Notes: generated by a model not told the origin, from the letters alone. 64,000 bases of DNA from Pseudogemmobacter faecipullorum (GCF_020539525.1 NZ_JACDXX010000007.1:153718-217717), one strand, 5' to 3'. Counted from the first letter of the stretch, positions 1-9,070 are shown. Made by a program: numbers and translations.

Positions 1-36
1 CCGAAACCCGGAATGGCCCAACCAGATGATTTTCAT
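1..36 (-). CDS. Metal-dependent hydrolase, N-terminal fragment (runs off the left edge)
   Basis: Only the first 12 codons are inside the window, reading MKIIWLGHSGFR on the minus strand. This is the characteristic opening of the metallo-beta-lactamase-fold hydrolases of the UPF0173 type. An AGGAGAG ribosome-binding site lies just upstream of the ATG at 36. It diverges from gatC with about 175 bp between them. The assignment rests on the N-terminal motif alone, so the substrate is unknown. Confidence 0.6.
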   Translation of the reverse strand, partial: MKIIWLGHSGFR

Positions 37-211
37 CACGCTCTCCTGCAACATAATTCTAAGAGGGGCGGAGAATAACCGCGCTTTGTTACAGGAATCC
101 AGGTGTTTTTCCTGCGGGACTGCTGTCCTGACCCCGGCTGGCGCCAGGCCTGGCCTTGCGCCCCGGGACGGTGGAAGCTAAACGAAGCCAAAGCTTTCAG
201 AGGGTCTGCCC

Positions 212-499
212 ATGTCGATTGACATCGATACCGCGCGGAAAGTGGCGAAACTCGCCCGTATCCGCGTCGAGGAGGAAGCGCTGCCGGCGCTTGCACGTGA
301 ACTGTCTGGCATCCTGACCTTTATGGAGCAGCTGAACGAGGTTGACGTTGACGGAATCGAGCCGATGGTCTCGGTCACGCCAATGCGCCTCAAGCGGCGT
401 CAGGATGTTGTGACCGATGGCAATCTTCAGGCTGAAGTCCTGAAAAACGCCCCCGAAGCCCGCGAAGGCTTCTTTGCCGTGCCGAAGGTGGTGGAATGA
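212..499 (+). CDS. gatC: Aspartyl/glutamyl-tRNA(Asn/Gln) amidotransferase subunit C
   Basis: 95 aa small subunit of the GatCAB amidotransferase, which converts misacylated Glu-tRNA(Gln) and Asp-tRNA(Asn) to the correct species. The sequence opens [17 protein letters not shown] and contains the family pattern of an N-terminal helical segment followed by '[10 protein letters not shown]' (residues about 50-60). Its TGA overlaps the gatA start by 4 bp (ATGA), so the two subunits are translationally coupled. gatB is not in the window. The length is normal for GatC. Confidence 0.93.
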   Translation: MSIDIDTARKVAKLARIRVEEEALPALARELSGILTFMEQLNEVDVDGIEPMVSVTPMRLKRRQDVVTDGNLQAEVLKNAPEAREGFFAVPKVVE

Positions 500-1974
500 G
501 CGCGAATACCTGGACGATCGAAAAAGCCCGCGACGCTTTGCGCAAGGGCGAGATTTCTGCCGTCGATCTGACCATGTCCTGCCTCACCGCGATGGATGCG
601 GGGGAGGCTCTGGGCGCCTTTGTCCATAAAACCCCGGAAATCGCGCTGGAACAGGCGCGGGCGGCGGATGCAAGGCTGAAACAGGGGGATGCGCCCTCGC
701 TCTGCGGTATTCCTCTGGGGATCAAAGACCTGTTCTGCACCAAAGGTGTCGGCTCGCAGGCGGCTTCGGGCATTCTGAAGGGCTTTAAGCCTGAATATGA
801 ATCCACCGTGACCTCGAAGCTGTTCGCCGATGGCGCGGTCATGCTGGGCAAGCTGAATATGGATGAGTTCGCGATGGGCTCCTCCAATGAAAGCTCGGTC
901 TATGGCCCGGCGGTGAACCCCTGGAAGATCGATGAGCGCAAGCTGACCCCGGGCGGCTCTTCGGGTGGCTCGGCGGCGGCGGTGGCAGGCGATCTCTGCA
1001 TCGCGGCGACCGGCACCGATACCGGCGGCTCGATCCGCCAGCCCGCCGCCTTCACCGGCATTGTCGGCATCAAGCCGACCTATGGCCGCGTGTCGCGCTG
1101 GGGCATTATCGCCTATGCTTCCTCGCTCGATCAGGCTGGTCCGATGACCAAGACCGTGGGCGATGCGGCGATCTTCCTGCAGTCGATGGCCGGGCATGAC
1201 CCGAAAGATTCGACCAGCGCCGATATCGCAGTGCCGGATTTTGAGGCGGCTCTGACCGGCGATATCCGTGGCAAGGTCATTGGTATTCCGAAAGAATACC
1301 GGCTCGACGGGCTGAATGAAGAGGTTTCGGCGCTCTGGGACAAAGGCATTGAGATGCTGCGCGCCGCCGGGGCTGAGATTCGCGAAATCAGCCTGCCGCA
1401 CAGCAAATATGCTCTGCCGGCCTATTATGTGATCGCGCCCGCCGAGGCCTCGTCGAACCTCGCCCGCTATGACGGGGTGCGCTATGGTCACCGCGCCAAA
1501 CTCGGGCCGGGCGATGGCATTACCGAGATGTATGAGAAGACCCGCGCCGAGGGCTTTGGCCCGGAAGTGCAGCGCCGGATCATGCTCGGCACCTATGTGC
1601 TCTCGGCGGGCTTCTATGACGCCTATTACAACCGGGCCCGTAAAGTGCGCGCGCTGATCAAGCGTGATTTTGAACTGGCCTTTGAGGCGGGGGTTGATGC
1701 GATCCTTGCCCCGACCACGCCTTCGGCGGCCTTTGGTCTGGGCGAGCAGGGCTCGGCCGATCCGGTGGAAATGTATCTCAATGACGTTTTCACCGTGACG
1801 CTGAACCTCGCCGGTCTGCCCGGGGTTCAGGTGCCGGTGGCGCTGAACCGCGACGGCCTGCCGATGGGGCTGCAGCTGATCGGTCGTCCCTGGGATGAGG
1901 CCGGGCTTCTCAATCACGCCTATGTGCTGGAGCAGGCGGCAGGATTTGTAGCCAAGCCGCAAAAATGGTGGTAA
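496..1974 (+). CDS. gatA: Aspartyl/glutamyl-tRNA(Asn/Gln) amidotransferase subunit A
   Basis: 492 aa amidase-signature enzyme that releases ammonia from glutamine for tRNA transamidation. The Lys-cisSer-Ser triad is visible: K77 in IKDLF, Ser about 155 in GGSSGGS, and the nucleophile Ser about 179 in [10 protein letters not shown]. The C-terminus has the usual [12 protein letters not shown] and [10 protein letters not shown] segments. It starts inside the gatC stop codon. Full length and intact. Confidence 0.95.
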   Translation: MSANTWTIEKARDALRKGEISAVDLTMSCLTAMDAGEALGAFVHKTPEIALEQARAADARLKQGDAPSLCGIPLGIKDLFCTKGVGSQAASGILKGFKPEYESTVTSKLFADGAVMLGKLNMDEFAMGSSNESSVYGPAVNPWKIDERKLTPGGSSGGSAAAVAGDLCIAATGTDTGGSIRQPAAFTGIVGIKPTYGRVSRWGIIAYASSLDQAGPMTKTVGDAAIFLQSMAGHDPKDSTSADIAVPDFEAALTGDIRGKVIGIPKEYRLDGLNEEVSALWDKGIEMLRAAGAEIREISLPHSKYALPAYYVIAPAEASSNLARYDGVRYGHRAKLGPGDGITEMYEKTRAEGFGPEVQRRIMLGTYVLSAGFYDAYYNRARKVRALIKRDFELAFEAGVDAILAPTTPSAAFGLGEQGSADPVEMYLNDVFTVTLNLAGLPGVQVPVALNRDGLPMGLQLIGRPWDEAGLLNHAYVLEQAAGFVAKPQKWW

Positions 1975-2086
1975 TCGCCAGCGAAATGTCGCTGGCCTGA
2001 GCGGGCTGAGACCGGGCAGGGATTCGTCTCTCTGCCCGGGATGATCAGCTCCGGGGGCCTTGCCTGTTCTCTGATGAGGCCCCCGA

Positions 2087-2830
2087 ATGACTGCCCGCCC
2101 GCTGAGCCTGCTGAGCCTTTGTGCCTTCGTTGCTGCATGTGCGCCCTCGGTCCCGGATTCCGGGGCGGGCGTCGGCTTCCAGGATTATAATTCCTATATC
2201 CGTAACAGCTATTCCGGCAGCAGCCCGGCGGGCGTCAGCGCCGCCCCCGCAGCCGCAGCCCCGACCGGCTTTGACCCGGCAGCCGCAGCGGCGGCCATTG
2301 ACCGCGCCGAAGGCGTTTCTGCCCCGCTCACCACCCCGCCGATGGCCGCGCCGATGGCTGGCCTGCCGCCTGCGAATACCGGCATCCGTCCGCGCGGCGA
2401 TGCTCCGGCTGGGATTAAGGTTGAGAATGGCGAAGTGATCCATTCCAATCCGGGGATCTCGGATGAGAATGACTTTAACGCCGTTGCATCCCGCGAAACC
2501 ATTGAGTCGGATGCGCAGCGTATTGCCCGCAACCGGTCGGAATATGTCGTGGTCCAGCCCGGGGCGATCCCGGTGCGTCAGGGCGAAAGCGGCCCGAATA
2601 TCGTGCAGTTCGCCCTTGCCACCACCCATGCGCCGGGCGTGCAGATGTATAAACGTGGTCGCGCCAGGGATGCGACGGCGGCCTGCGCCCGCTATGCCTC
2701 GCCCGATCTGGCGCAGCAGGATTTCCTCGCACGCGGCGGCCCGGATAAGGACCGTAACGGCCTTGATCCCGATGGTGACGGCTTCGCCTGTGGCTGGGAT
2801 CCGCGCCCGTTCCGCACCGCGCTGCAGTAA
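2087..2830 (+). CDS. Lipoprotein with C-terminal Excalibur-like calcium-binding motif
   Basis: 247 aa. The N-terminus is a lipoprotein signal: a hydrophobic stretch then FVAAC, with the modified Cys at about residue 18. A long Ala/Pro-rich, low-complexity linker (about 40-110) follows. The C-terminus has a calcium-loop pattern, DKDRNGLDPDGDGFACGWD, resembling the Excalibur motif (DxDxDGxAC). The likely location is the inner face of the outer membrane or the periplasm. The next gene, an AmpD-like amidase, starts 9 bp downstream and suggests a link to cell-wall metabolism. Exact function unknown. Confidence 0.7.
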   Translation: MTARPLSLLSLCAFVAACAPSVPDSGAGVGFQDYNSYIRNSYSGSSPAGVSAAPAAAAPTGFDPAAAAAAIDRAEGVSAPLTTPPMAAPMAGLPPANTGIRPRGDAPAGIKVENGEVIHSNPGISDENDFNAVASRETIESDAQRIARNRSEYVVVQPGAIPVRQGESGPNIVQFALATTHAPGVQMYKRGRARDATAACARYASPDLAQQDFLARGGPDKDRNGLDPDGDGFACGWDPRPFRTALQ

Positions 2831-2839
2831 GGCGTCCCG

Positions 2840-3517
2840 GTGACGGGCTTTCTTTCGCCGAATTTCACCGCGCGGCGCGGCGGGCACCGCCCCTCGCTGA
2901 TCGTGATCCATTATACCGCCATGCAAAGCTGCGAGGCGGCCCGGGCCCGGCTTTGCGATCCGCTGGCCGAGGTTTCGGCGCATTGGCTGATTTCTGAACA
3001 GGGCGCGGCCGAGGCTCTGGTTGATGAGGCGCAGCGCGCCTGGCATGCGGGCCAGTCCTTCTGGCGGGGCCGCGATGATATCAACAGCCATTCGATCGGC
3101 ATTGAGCTGGCAAATAATGCCCGCGCCCCTTTCCCCGAGCCGCAGATGGCGGCGCTGGAACAGCTGCTGGGCGGGATTATGACGCGCTGGAACATCGCTC
3201 CGGCGGGGGTTCTGGCGCATTCCGATATTGCTCCGGGGCGCAAAATTGATCCCGGTCTGCATTTCGACTGGCAGCGGCTGGAGCGTCAGGGCCTGGCCCT
3301 TGCCCGCCCCATTCCGGTTGCGCCTGAACCCGGCGATGATTTTCGCCGCCTTGCCTGCCGGATCGGCTATGCGCCCGGGGCCGGTGACGGTGATCTTCTG
3401 CAGGCCTTCCGGCTGCGCTGGCGTCAGAGTGCCACCGGCCCGCTTGCGCCGGCCGATCTCGCGCTTGCCGCGGCCCTGGCACGATTTGACGTTGACGTGG
3501 CAGGGGCAGGGGCCTAA
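2840..3517 (+). CDS. N-acetylmuramoyl-L-alanine amidase, AmpD-like (Amidase_2)
   Basis: 225 aa, GTG start. The zinc amidase motifs are in order: VIHYTA (first His ligand) near residue 24, NSHSIGIELAN mid-protein, and LAHSDIAPGRKIDPG near 135-150, which supplies the second His and the Lys-x-Asp region. No signal peptide is evident, so a cytoplasmic muropeptide-recycling role like AmpD is more likely than an exported amidase. It follows the lipoprotein gene with a 9-bp gap, so they probably share a transcript. Confidence 0.85.
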   Translation: MTGFLSPNFTARRGGHRPSLIVIHYTAMQSCEAARARLCDPLAEVSAHWLISEQGAAEALVDEAQRAWHAGQSFWRGRDDINSHSIGIELANNARAPFPEPQMAALEQLLGGIMTRWNIAPAGVLAHSDIAPGRKIDPGLHFDWQRLERQGLALARPIPVAPEPGDDFRRLACRIGYAPGAGDGDLLQAFRLRWRQSATGPLAPADLALAAALARFDVDVAGAGA

Positions 3518-3527
3518 GTCCCGCCTC

Positions 3528-3926
3528 GCGCGGATGGCCGGATGACCGCGGCGGGTGTTAAGCCTGTCGAGGAAAGTCCGGACTCCATGAAGAAAGGGCG
3601 CCGGGTAACTCCCGGCCGGGGTAACCCGAGGGAAAGCGCAACAGAGAAGAGACCGCCTGCAATTTTGCAGGTAAGGGTGAAACGGTGGAGTAAGAGACCA
3701 CCGCGGTCCTGGTAACAGGAATGGCAAGGCAAGCCCCGCCCGGAGCAATGCCGAATAGGGACCTCGCGCGGGGCATGATCGGATCCGTCCGATATCGCCG
3801 CAGGGAGCTTCAGCCCGAGAGGTCCGGGTTGGCAGCCAGATCCCCCCGGTAACGGTGGGACCAGAGGAATGGTCATCTATGGGACGTCAGTCCCGGGACA
3901 GAATCCGGCTTACAGGCCATCCGCGC
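3528..3926 (+). ncRNA. rnpB: RNase P RNA, bacterial type A
   Basis: The catalytic RNA of RNase P. The conserved 5' core GAGGAAAGTCCGGACTCC (about 3569-3586), AGAGGAATGGTCATC (about 3863-3877) and the 3' core ACAGAATCCGGCTTACAG (about 3898-3915) are all present. The ends pair as helix P1: GCGCGGATGGCC at 3528-3539 with GGCCATCCGCGC at 3915-3926. A weak hairpin (AGAC/GTCT, 3932-3946) with an A-rich tail follows and may end transcription. The length of about 399 nt is normal for alphaproteobacteria. Confidence 0.96.
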
Positions 3927-3953
3927 AATTAAGACTTTCGGGGTCTGAAAAAA

Positions 3954-4014
3954 GGGGGCGCTGCCCCCGGGGCGCCATGGCGCCTCTCCCCCGGGATATT
4001 TAGGGACAGATGAA
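3954..4014 (+). repeat. Dispersed intergenic repeat, copy 1 (hairpin plus GGATATTT module)
   Basis: It has three parts: a hairpin GGGGGC-GCT-GCCCCC (3954-3968), a perfect 14-bp palindrome GGCGCCATGGCGCC (3971-3984), and the tail CCCCCGGGATATTT followed by GGACAGATGAA (to 4014). It ends one base before the tusA stop codon, between convergent rnpB and tusA. Related copies lie at 7862-7933 and 50064-50115, also at convergent 3' ends. It probably works as a bidirectional terminator or 3'-end processing element (inference). Confidence 0.75.
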
Positions 4015-4015
4015 A

Positions 4016-4252
4016 TCAGAGCCCGCGGCGCAACAGGTGACGGGTGACGCTGCCTGAGGTGGTGGCGCCCAGATAGGCATGGCCGGACTGGGCGCAGAAA
4101 TGCGGAAGATCAATCTGCGCCATGGCATCGGTGGTGCGGATGGCCAGCACCTCGCCGGGGCGCAGGGCCAGCAGCTTTTTGCGCGCGCGCAGCACCGGCA
4201 GCGGGCAAAGGAGCCCTTCGGCATCAATCTCAAGGGTGATTTCCGGTTCCAT
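4016..4252 (-). CDS. tusA: TusA-family sulfurtransferase / SirA-like protein
   Basis: 78 aa. The family signature LLCPLPVLRARK is at residues 14-25, with C16 the likely persulfide-carrying cysteine in the CPxP motif. The fold is small and cytoplasmic, with sulfur-relay roles such as tRNA 2-thiolation or sulfur delivery in oxidation pathways. It diverges from ccdA, about 100 bp away, a pairing compatible with sulfur/thiol chemistry. Whether it acts as TusA proper or as another sulfur carrier cannot be decided from sequence alone. Confidence 0.85.
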   Translation of the reverse strand: MEPEITLEIDAEGLLCPLPVLRARKKLLALRPGEVLAIRTTDAMAQIDLPHFCAQSGHAYLGATTSGSVTRHLLRRGL

Positions 4253-4353
4253 GCCGGGGTGATAGCCGGTTGCGGCGATTTGTGACAGAGCTATCCCGGC
4301 AATGTGAGTGCCCGGGAGATGACGCGCGCCGCCCGAGCGGCTAGAAGCGGCAT

Positions 4354-5109
4354 ATGTTTGGCATTGATCTCTTCGACGCAGGGCTTGGACCTGCCAGCCT
4401 CGTCGCCCTGGTGGCGGGTATCCTGTCCTTTCTGTCGCCCTGCGTTCTGCCGGTGGTGCCGCCCTATCTGGCCTATATGAGCGGGATCTCGATGGGCGAG
4501 ATGCGCGAGGGCAAGGCGTGGCGCCGCGTATTGCTGCCGGCTTTGTTCTTCGTGCTGGGCCTGTCGGTCATTTTCCTGCTGCTGGGCTTCACCGCCTCGG
4601 CCTTCGGGGCGTTTTTCCTGCAAAATCAGGTGCTGTTCGCGCAGATCGCCGGGGGGGTGATCATTGTTTTCGGCCTGCATTTTCTGGGCCTGTTCCGCAT
4701 TCCGATGCTCGACCGCGATATCAGGGTGGATGCCGGGGATCAGGGCGGATCGGCCTTTGGCGCTTTCGTGCTTGGCCTGGCCTTTGCCGCAGGCTGGACG
4801 CCCTGTATCGGGCCGCAGCTTGGCACCATTCTCAGCCTTGCCGCCCAGGAGGGGTCAGTCTCACGCGGTACCTTCCTGCTCGGCATCTATGCCGTGGGGC
4901 TTGGACTGCCGTTCCTGCTCTCGGCTCTGTTCATCACCCGGGCGATTTCGGTGATGAACCGGCTTAAACGCCATATGAAATGGATCGAGCGCGCCATGGG
5001 CGGGCTGCTGCTGATCGTGGGCGTGATGATGCTGACCGGCGCTTTCACCGATTTCAGCTGGTGGCTGGTAGAGATCTTTACCGCACTTGGCATCCCGCTG
5101 CCGGGTTAA
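4354..5109 (+). CDS. ccdA: Cytochrome c biogenesis protein CcdA (DsbD-type thiol:disulfide transporter)
   Basis: 251 aa inner-membrane protein with about six hydrophobic segments. The two redox-active cysteine regions are visible: SFLSPCVLPVVPPYLAYM (residues about 24-41) and AAGWTPCIGPQLGTILSL (about 147-164). It moves reducing equivalents from cytoplasmic thioredoxin to the periplasm for apocytochrome c reduction. The length matches standalone CcdA rather than DsbD. No other cytochrome c maturation gene is adjacent. Confidence 0.92.
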   Translation: MFGIDLFDAGLGPASLVALVAGILSFLSPCVLPVVPPYLAYMSGISMGEMREGKAWRRVLLPALFFVLGLSVIFLLLGFTASAFGAFFLQNQVLFAQIAGGVIIVFGLHFLGLFRIPMLDRDIRVDAGDQGGSAFGAFVLGLAFAAGWTPCIGPQLGTILSLAAQEGSVSRGTFLLGIYAVGLGLPFLLSALFITRAISVMNRLKRHMKWIERAMGGLLLIVGVMMLTGAFTDFSWWLVEIFTALGIPLPG

Positions 5110-5166
5110 TCCCTTATTTCTGCCGGAATTTCCGCTAGACTGGCCCGCGGCAATGCGGGGAATCTG

Positions 5167-6423
5167 GTGTCAGCAGGCGAGGCAATGGCGGCGGAAGGGA
5201 TAGAGGGCGGTCAGCGGATCCGCCGTCGCCGGGTGTTCTATCTTCCGGGTTATGATCCCTTTCATCCACGCCGCTACCGCGAGCTTTACCGCAAGGAAGG
5301 CGCCGAACAGGCCCGGCTTTGCGGCTATGAGATCGCGCTGCGACCCTCGCCGAAAGATGACCGTTATGGCTGGCAGGTTACGGCCAGCATTGAGGGGGCG
5401 GTCTGCGAAAGCTGGATCGAGGTGCTGGTCTGGTCGGATATCGTCAAAGCCAGCATGTCCGACAGCATTGCTGCGACCTATGCGCAGCTGCTGCGCACCG
5501 CCTGGATCTATCTCAGCACCGGCGCTTTGTGGCGGCTGACCCGGCTGCGCAAGGGGCCGACCATTGCCGCGCTCTATCCGGTGCTGTTTTTGCTGTTGCA
5601 GCTGCTGCTCGCGCTGGCGCTGGCGGCAGGGGCGGGGATGGTGCTGGGCAGTCTTCTGCACCGGCTGGCGGGGCTGCTCGCCGCGCCGCTGGTGCTCTGG
5701 CTGGTGCTGCGCTGGTTTCGCGCCAAGGATAACAGGGTCTTTGCCTGGTATCTGATGCATGATTACGCCTGGTCGGCGCAGCATTACGGCGCCTATCCCA
5801 GGGCGCTGGAAGCGCGGCTCGCGGCGTTTTGCGCCCGCATTCGCGCCGCTCTCGAAGAGGCGGATCCCGCCGATGAGGTGCTGGTGGTGGGCCATTCCTC
5901 GGGGGCCTATCTCGGGGTCTCGGTTCTGGCCGATCTTTTGCGCGAGTGCCCTGCCAGGCCGGGGCGGGAGCTGTCTTTTCTCTCGCTGGGTCAGGTGGTG
6001 CCGATGGTCTCATATCTGCCGAAGGCGCAGCGGCTGCGCGCGGATCTGCAGTTTCTCGCATCCTCACAGGACCTGACCTGGATCGATGTCAGCGCCCCGG
6101 GCGATGGCTGTTCCTTCGCGCTTTGTGACCCGGTTTCGGTCTCGGTGCCTGTGCCAGAGGGCAGGCGCTGGCCGCTGGTGCTTTCCGCGGCTTTCACCCG
6201 GACGCTGAGCCCGGCGCGCTGGCAGGCTTTGCGCTGGCGCTGGTTCCGGCTGCATTTCCAGTATCTCTGCGCCTTTGATCAGCTGCCGGGCAGGGTGGAT
6301 GATTATGATTATTTCCGCATCACTGCCGGGCCTTTGAGCCTTGCGGCCCGGCTCGGGGCGCGCCAGCCCTCGCGCAGCCGCAAGGAGGCTTTGCTGAACC
6401 GCTATCAGGATCTGGCACCATGA
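5167..6423 (+). CDS. Uncharacterised membrane protein with alpha/beta-hydrolase motif, coupled to P450
   Basis: 418 aa from a GTG start; an in-frame ATG at 5185 is an alternative. The N-terminus (about 15-110) is soluble with VFYLPGYDPFHPRRY. Two hydrophobic segments lie at about 136-185. The C-terminal half has LVVGHSSGAYLG, a GxSxG nucleophile-elbow pattern with Ser at about 244 and a preceding region rich in Arg/Asp. This suggests a membrane-anchored hydrolase acting on a lipid-like or hydrophobic substrate (inference). Its TGA overlaps the start of the P450 gene by 4 bp (ATGA), so the two are made together. I do not recognise a named family. Confidence 0.7.
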   Translation: MSAGEAMAAEGIEGGQRIRRRRVFYLPGYDPFHPRRYRELYRKEGAEQARLCGYEIALRPSPKDDRYGWQVTASIEGAVCESWIEVLVWSDIVKASMSDSIAATYAQLLRTAWIYLSTGALWRLTRLRKGPTIAALYPVLFLLLQLLLALALAAGAGMVLGSLLHRLAGLLAAPLVLWLVLRWFRAKDNRVFAWYLMHDYAWSAQHYGAYPRALEARLAAFCARIRAALEEADPADEVLVVGHSSGAYLGVSVLADLLRECPARPGRELSFLSLGQVVPMVSYLPKAQRLRADLQFLASSQDLTWIDVSAPGDGCSFALCDPVSVSVPVPEGRRWPLVLSAAFTRTLSPARWQALRWRWFRLHFQYLCAFDQLPGRVDDYDYFRITAGPLSLAARLGARQPSRSRKEALLNRYQDLAP

Positions 6424-7787
6424 ACGGCTGCCCGATGCCGCCGAAACCCCCGGTACGGGCCGACAGGGTTTCGCTGCTGACCTATCTGCGGCTGTTCCGG
6501 CGCGATATCCTCTCGGCCCAGCCTGCGCGGCTCTATCGGGCCTGGATGGCCGAGTTCCGCACGCCGTTTTTCCGCTCATATCTGTGCAATGATCCAAAAC
6601 TGCTGGATCTGGTGCTGAAACAGCGGCCCGATGATTTTCCGAAATCGGACCGTATCAGCGCCGGGCTTGAGCCTTTGCTGGGCCAGTCGGTCTTTGTCAC
6701 CAATGGCGAGACCTGGAAGCGGCAGCGCCGTATCATTGATCCGGCTTTTGAAGGCGGGCGGCTGAAAGACAGCTATCCGGCCATGCTGGCGGCGGGCGAG
6801 GCGGCGGTGGCGCGGATGCAGCGCCTGGCCGGGGGGGAGATCGAGGTCGAGGCCGAAATGTCGCATGCGGCAGCGGATGTGATTTTCCGCACCCTGTTCT
6901 CGATCCCGATCGAAGATGCGCTGGCAACGGAAGTGTTTGAGCAGTTCCGCGCCTATCAGCGCAGCCAGCCGATCCTGAACCTCGCCGCCTTTCTGCCGCT
7001 GCCGCGCTGGTTTCCGCGCCTGCACCGCAGCCGCACCCGCAAGGCGGCGCGGCAGATCCGGGCGCTGATCACCCGGCTGACCGAAGCGCGGGCCGGGCTG
7101 ATCACGGCGGGCCGGGCGCCTGATGATCTGGCGACGAAGATCATGACCACGCCCGATCCGCTGACCGGCGCGCGTTTCAGCCCTGGCGAAATGGTCGATC
7201 AGGTGGCGATTTTCTTCCTCGCCGGGCATGAGACCAGCGCCTCGGCTCTGGCCTGGTCGCTCTATCTGCTGGCGCTTTATCCCGAAGTGCAGCAGCGGGT
7301 GGCAGCCGAGGCGGCAGATCTGGGCGAGGCCCCGGATTTCAGCGCCGTCAGCCGGCTGCGCTATACCCGTGATGTATTCCGCGAGGCGCTTCGCCTGTAT
7401 CCGCCGGTGCCGATGATGGTGCGCGAAAACCGCTGCCCCGAGCAGTTCCGCACCCGCAATGTCAGGCCCGGGGCGCAGGTGGTGCTCTCGCCCTGGCATC
7501 TGCAGCGCCATGAGCGGCTCTGGGATCAGCCCGATGCTTTCTGTCCGGAGCGCTGGCAAACCGCAGGGGGCCGCGCCTCGGCGCGCGAGGCCTATATGCC
7601 TTTCTCGCAGGGCACGCGGGTCTGTCCGGGGGCAGGATTTGCCATGATCGAAGGGGTGCTGCTGCTGGCGCTGCTGGCGCGTGCCTTCCGCTTTGAGCGC
7701 ATCCCTGGCCGGGATCCGGTGCCGGTGGCGCATCTGACGGTCCGGGCGAAAGAGGGGATCAGGCTGCGCGTGACAGCGCGCGGGTAG
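6420..7787 (+). CDS. Cytochrome P450
   Basis: 455 aa. Diagnostic features: I-helix oxygen-activation motif AGHETSA starting at residue 268, K-helix ExxR in REALRLYPPVP, and the heme-ligand loop FSQGTRVCPGAGFA with Cys402 (FxxGxRxCxG). No N-terminal membrane anchor or fused reductase is seen, so separate redox partners are needed; none is adjacent. The motif style (VCPG, RLYPPVP) resembles fatty-acid/hydrocarbon-type P450s, but the substrate is unknown. It is translationally coupled to the hydrolase-like membrane protein upstream. Confidence 0.93.
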   Translation: MNGCPMPPKPPVRADRVSLLTYLRLFRRDILSAQPARLYRAWMAEFRTPFFRSYLCNDPKLLDLVLKQRPDDFPKSDRISAGLEPLLGQSVFVTNGETWKRQRRIIDPAFEGGRLKDSYPAMLAAGEAAVARMQRLAGGEIEVEAEMSHAAADVIFRTLFSIPIEDALATEVFEQFRAYQRSQPILNLAAFLPLPRWFPRLHRSRTRKAARQIRALITRLTEARAGLITAGRAPDDLATKIMTTPDPLTGARFSPGEMVDQVAIFFLAGHETSASALAWSLYLLALYPEVQQRVAAEAADLGEAPDFSAVSRLRYTRDVFREALRLYPPVPMMVRENRCPEQFRTRNVRPGAQVVLSPWHLQRHERLWDQPDAFCPERWQTAGGRASAREAYMPFSQGTRVCPGAGFAMIEGVLLLALLARAFRFERIPGRDPVPVAHLTVRAKEGIRLRVTARG

Positions 7788-7861
7788 CGCGAGCCGCGTT
7801 CAGGCCGCCTGCCGGTTCACCAGCGGATATCGGAAAAAAGGGGGGAAGGGCGCTGCGCCGT

Positions 7862-7933
7862 TCTATTCCCCTTCAGGAAATATCCCGGGGCGGAGAGGCG
7901 CCTGCAAAGGCGCATCGGGGGGCAGCGCCCCCC
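7862..7933 (-). repeat. Dispersed intergenic repeat, copy 2 (inverted orientation)
   Basis: On the minus strand it reads a 7-bp-stem hairpin GGGGGGC-GCT-GCCCCCC (7917-7933), a second GC-rich inverted repeat, then GGGATATTT (to about 7878) and a divergent tail. The hairpin loop (GCT) and module order match copy 1 at 3954. It lies between the convergent P450 and purS genes. The tail has lost the ACAGATGAA sequence seen in copies 1 and 3. Confidence 0.65.
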
Positions 7934-7959
7934 GGCGCGGTCTTAGAAAAGCGGCGAGC

Positions 7960-8199
7960 TCAGAGGATCTCGACGCGGTAGCTTTCGATCACGGTATTGG
8001 CGAGCATCTTTTCGCACATTGCTTTGACTTCGGTCTCGGCGGCGGCTTTATCGGTGGCGCTCAGGTCCAGCTCGATGACCTTGCCCTGACGCACGCCTTC
8101 GACGCCGGCAAAGCCCAGCGTGCCGAGCGCATGGCGGATGGCCTCACCCTGAGGGTCGAGAACGCCGTTTTTCAGCATGACGGTGACGCGGGCTTTCAT
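7960..8199 (-). CDS. purS: Phosphoribosylformylglycinamidine synthase subunit PurS
   Basis: 79 aa, opening MKARVTVMLKNGVLDPQGEAI, the hallmark of PurS. It joins PurQ and PurL to make FGAM synthase in purine synthesis. It lies 88 bp downstream of purC on the same strand, as is common. The usual next gene, purQ, is absent here: purS is followed by an intergenic repeat and the 3' end of the convergent P450 gene. Confidence 0.93.
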   Translation of the reverse strand: MKARVTVMLKNGVLDPQGEAIRHALGTLGFAGVEGVRQGKVIELDLSATDKAAAETEVKAMCEKMLANTVIESYRVEIL

Positions 8200-8287
8200 G
8201 GGGCGGCCTCCGGGGCAGTGGAATTGCAGATTGCCGCCCTGATAGCCCCGCGAGGCGGCCGGGGCAATATGGGGCGGCAGCTCAGGG

Positions 8288-9070
8288 TCAGTTGATCAGC
8301 GAGGCTTTCGCCGGATGGGTCACATTCGAGGGCAGAACCCCGATGCGGCGCGCCAGTTCCGCATAGACATCCGCCATCGGTCCGGGCTCGGGTACGGTGC
8401 CATCAGCGCGCTCGGCCTGACGCAGATCCCAGAGCCGCATCGAATCGGGGCTGATCTCATCGGCGATCATCAGGCGCATATAATCGCCCTCCCAGATCCG
8501 GCCGATCTCGAGGCGGAAATCCATCAGCCGCACGCCCACACCGAGCATGACGCCTGAGAGGAAATCATTCACCCGCAAAGCGAGGGCGATCATATCATCG
8601 AGATCCTGCTGGGCGGCCCAGCCAAAGGCGATGATATGCTCTTCCGACACCATCGGATTGCCGAGTTTGTCATCCTTGAAATAATATTCAACGATCGGGC
8701 GCGGCAGGGCCATACCTTCGGGAATGCCGAGGCGGTTGGAAATGCCACCGGCGGCGAAATTGCGCACCACAACCTCAACCGGGATGATCTCGACCATCCG
8801 CACCAGCTGCTCGCGCATATTCAGGCGGCGCATGAAATGCGTCGGCACACCGATATTGTTCAGCCCGGTCATGAAGAATTCAGACAGGCGGTTGTTCAGC
8901 ACGCCTTTGCCTTCCGAAGCGACCGAGATCGGCGCAACATTGGCCGTGCTGGTCAGGCCATCGGCCTTTGAGGCCTCGTCATCCTTGTAATACTGGATCA
9001 GCGTGCCCGGTTCCGGACCTTCAAAGAGGATCTTGGCTTTGCCCTCATAGACCTTCTTGCGACGTGCCAT
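8288..9070 (-). CDS. purC: Phosphoribosylaminoimidazole-succinocarboxamide synthase (SAICAR synthetase)
   Basis: 260 aa. It opens MARRKKVYEGKAKILFEGPEP with the SAICAR synthetase nucleotide-binding segment, and carries the signature regions VEVVVRNFAAGG and LMDFRLEIGR. It catalyses ATP-dependent joining of CAIR and aspartate in purine biosynthesis. It is first in a short purC-purS unit. Length and motifs are normal. Confidence 0.95.
   Translation of the reverse strand: MARRKKVYEGKAKILFEGPEPGTLIQYYKDDEASKADGLTSTANVAPISVASEGKGVLNNRLSEFFMTGLNNIGVPTHFMRRLNMREQLVRMVEIIPVEVVVRNFAAGGISNRLGIPEGMALPRPIVEYYFKDDKLGNPMVSEEHIIAFGWAAQQDLDDMIALALRVNDFLSGVMLGVGVRLMDFRLEIGRIWEGDYMRLMIADEISPDSMRLWDLRQAERADGTVPEPGPMADVYAELARRIGVLPSNVTHPAKASLIN

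Noticed and set aside
2045..3748. 567-codon open frame on the minus strand
   Set aside because: It lies opposite the lipoprotein and amidase genes and inside rnpB; high-GC DNA often leaves such antisense frames. No recognisable domain.
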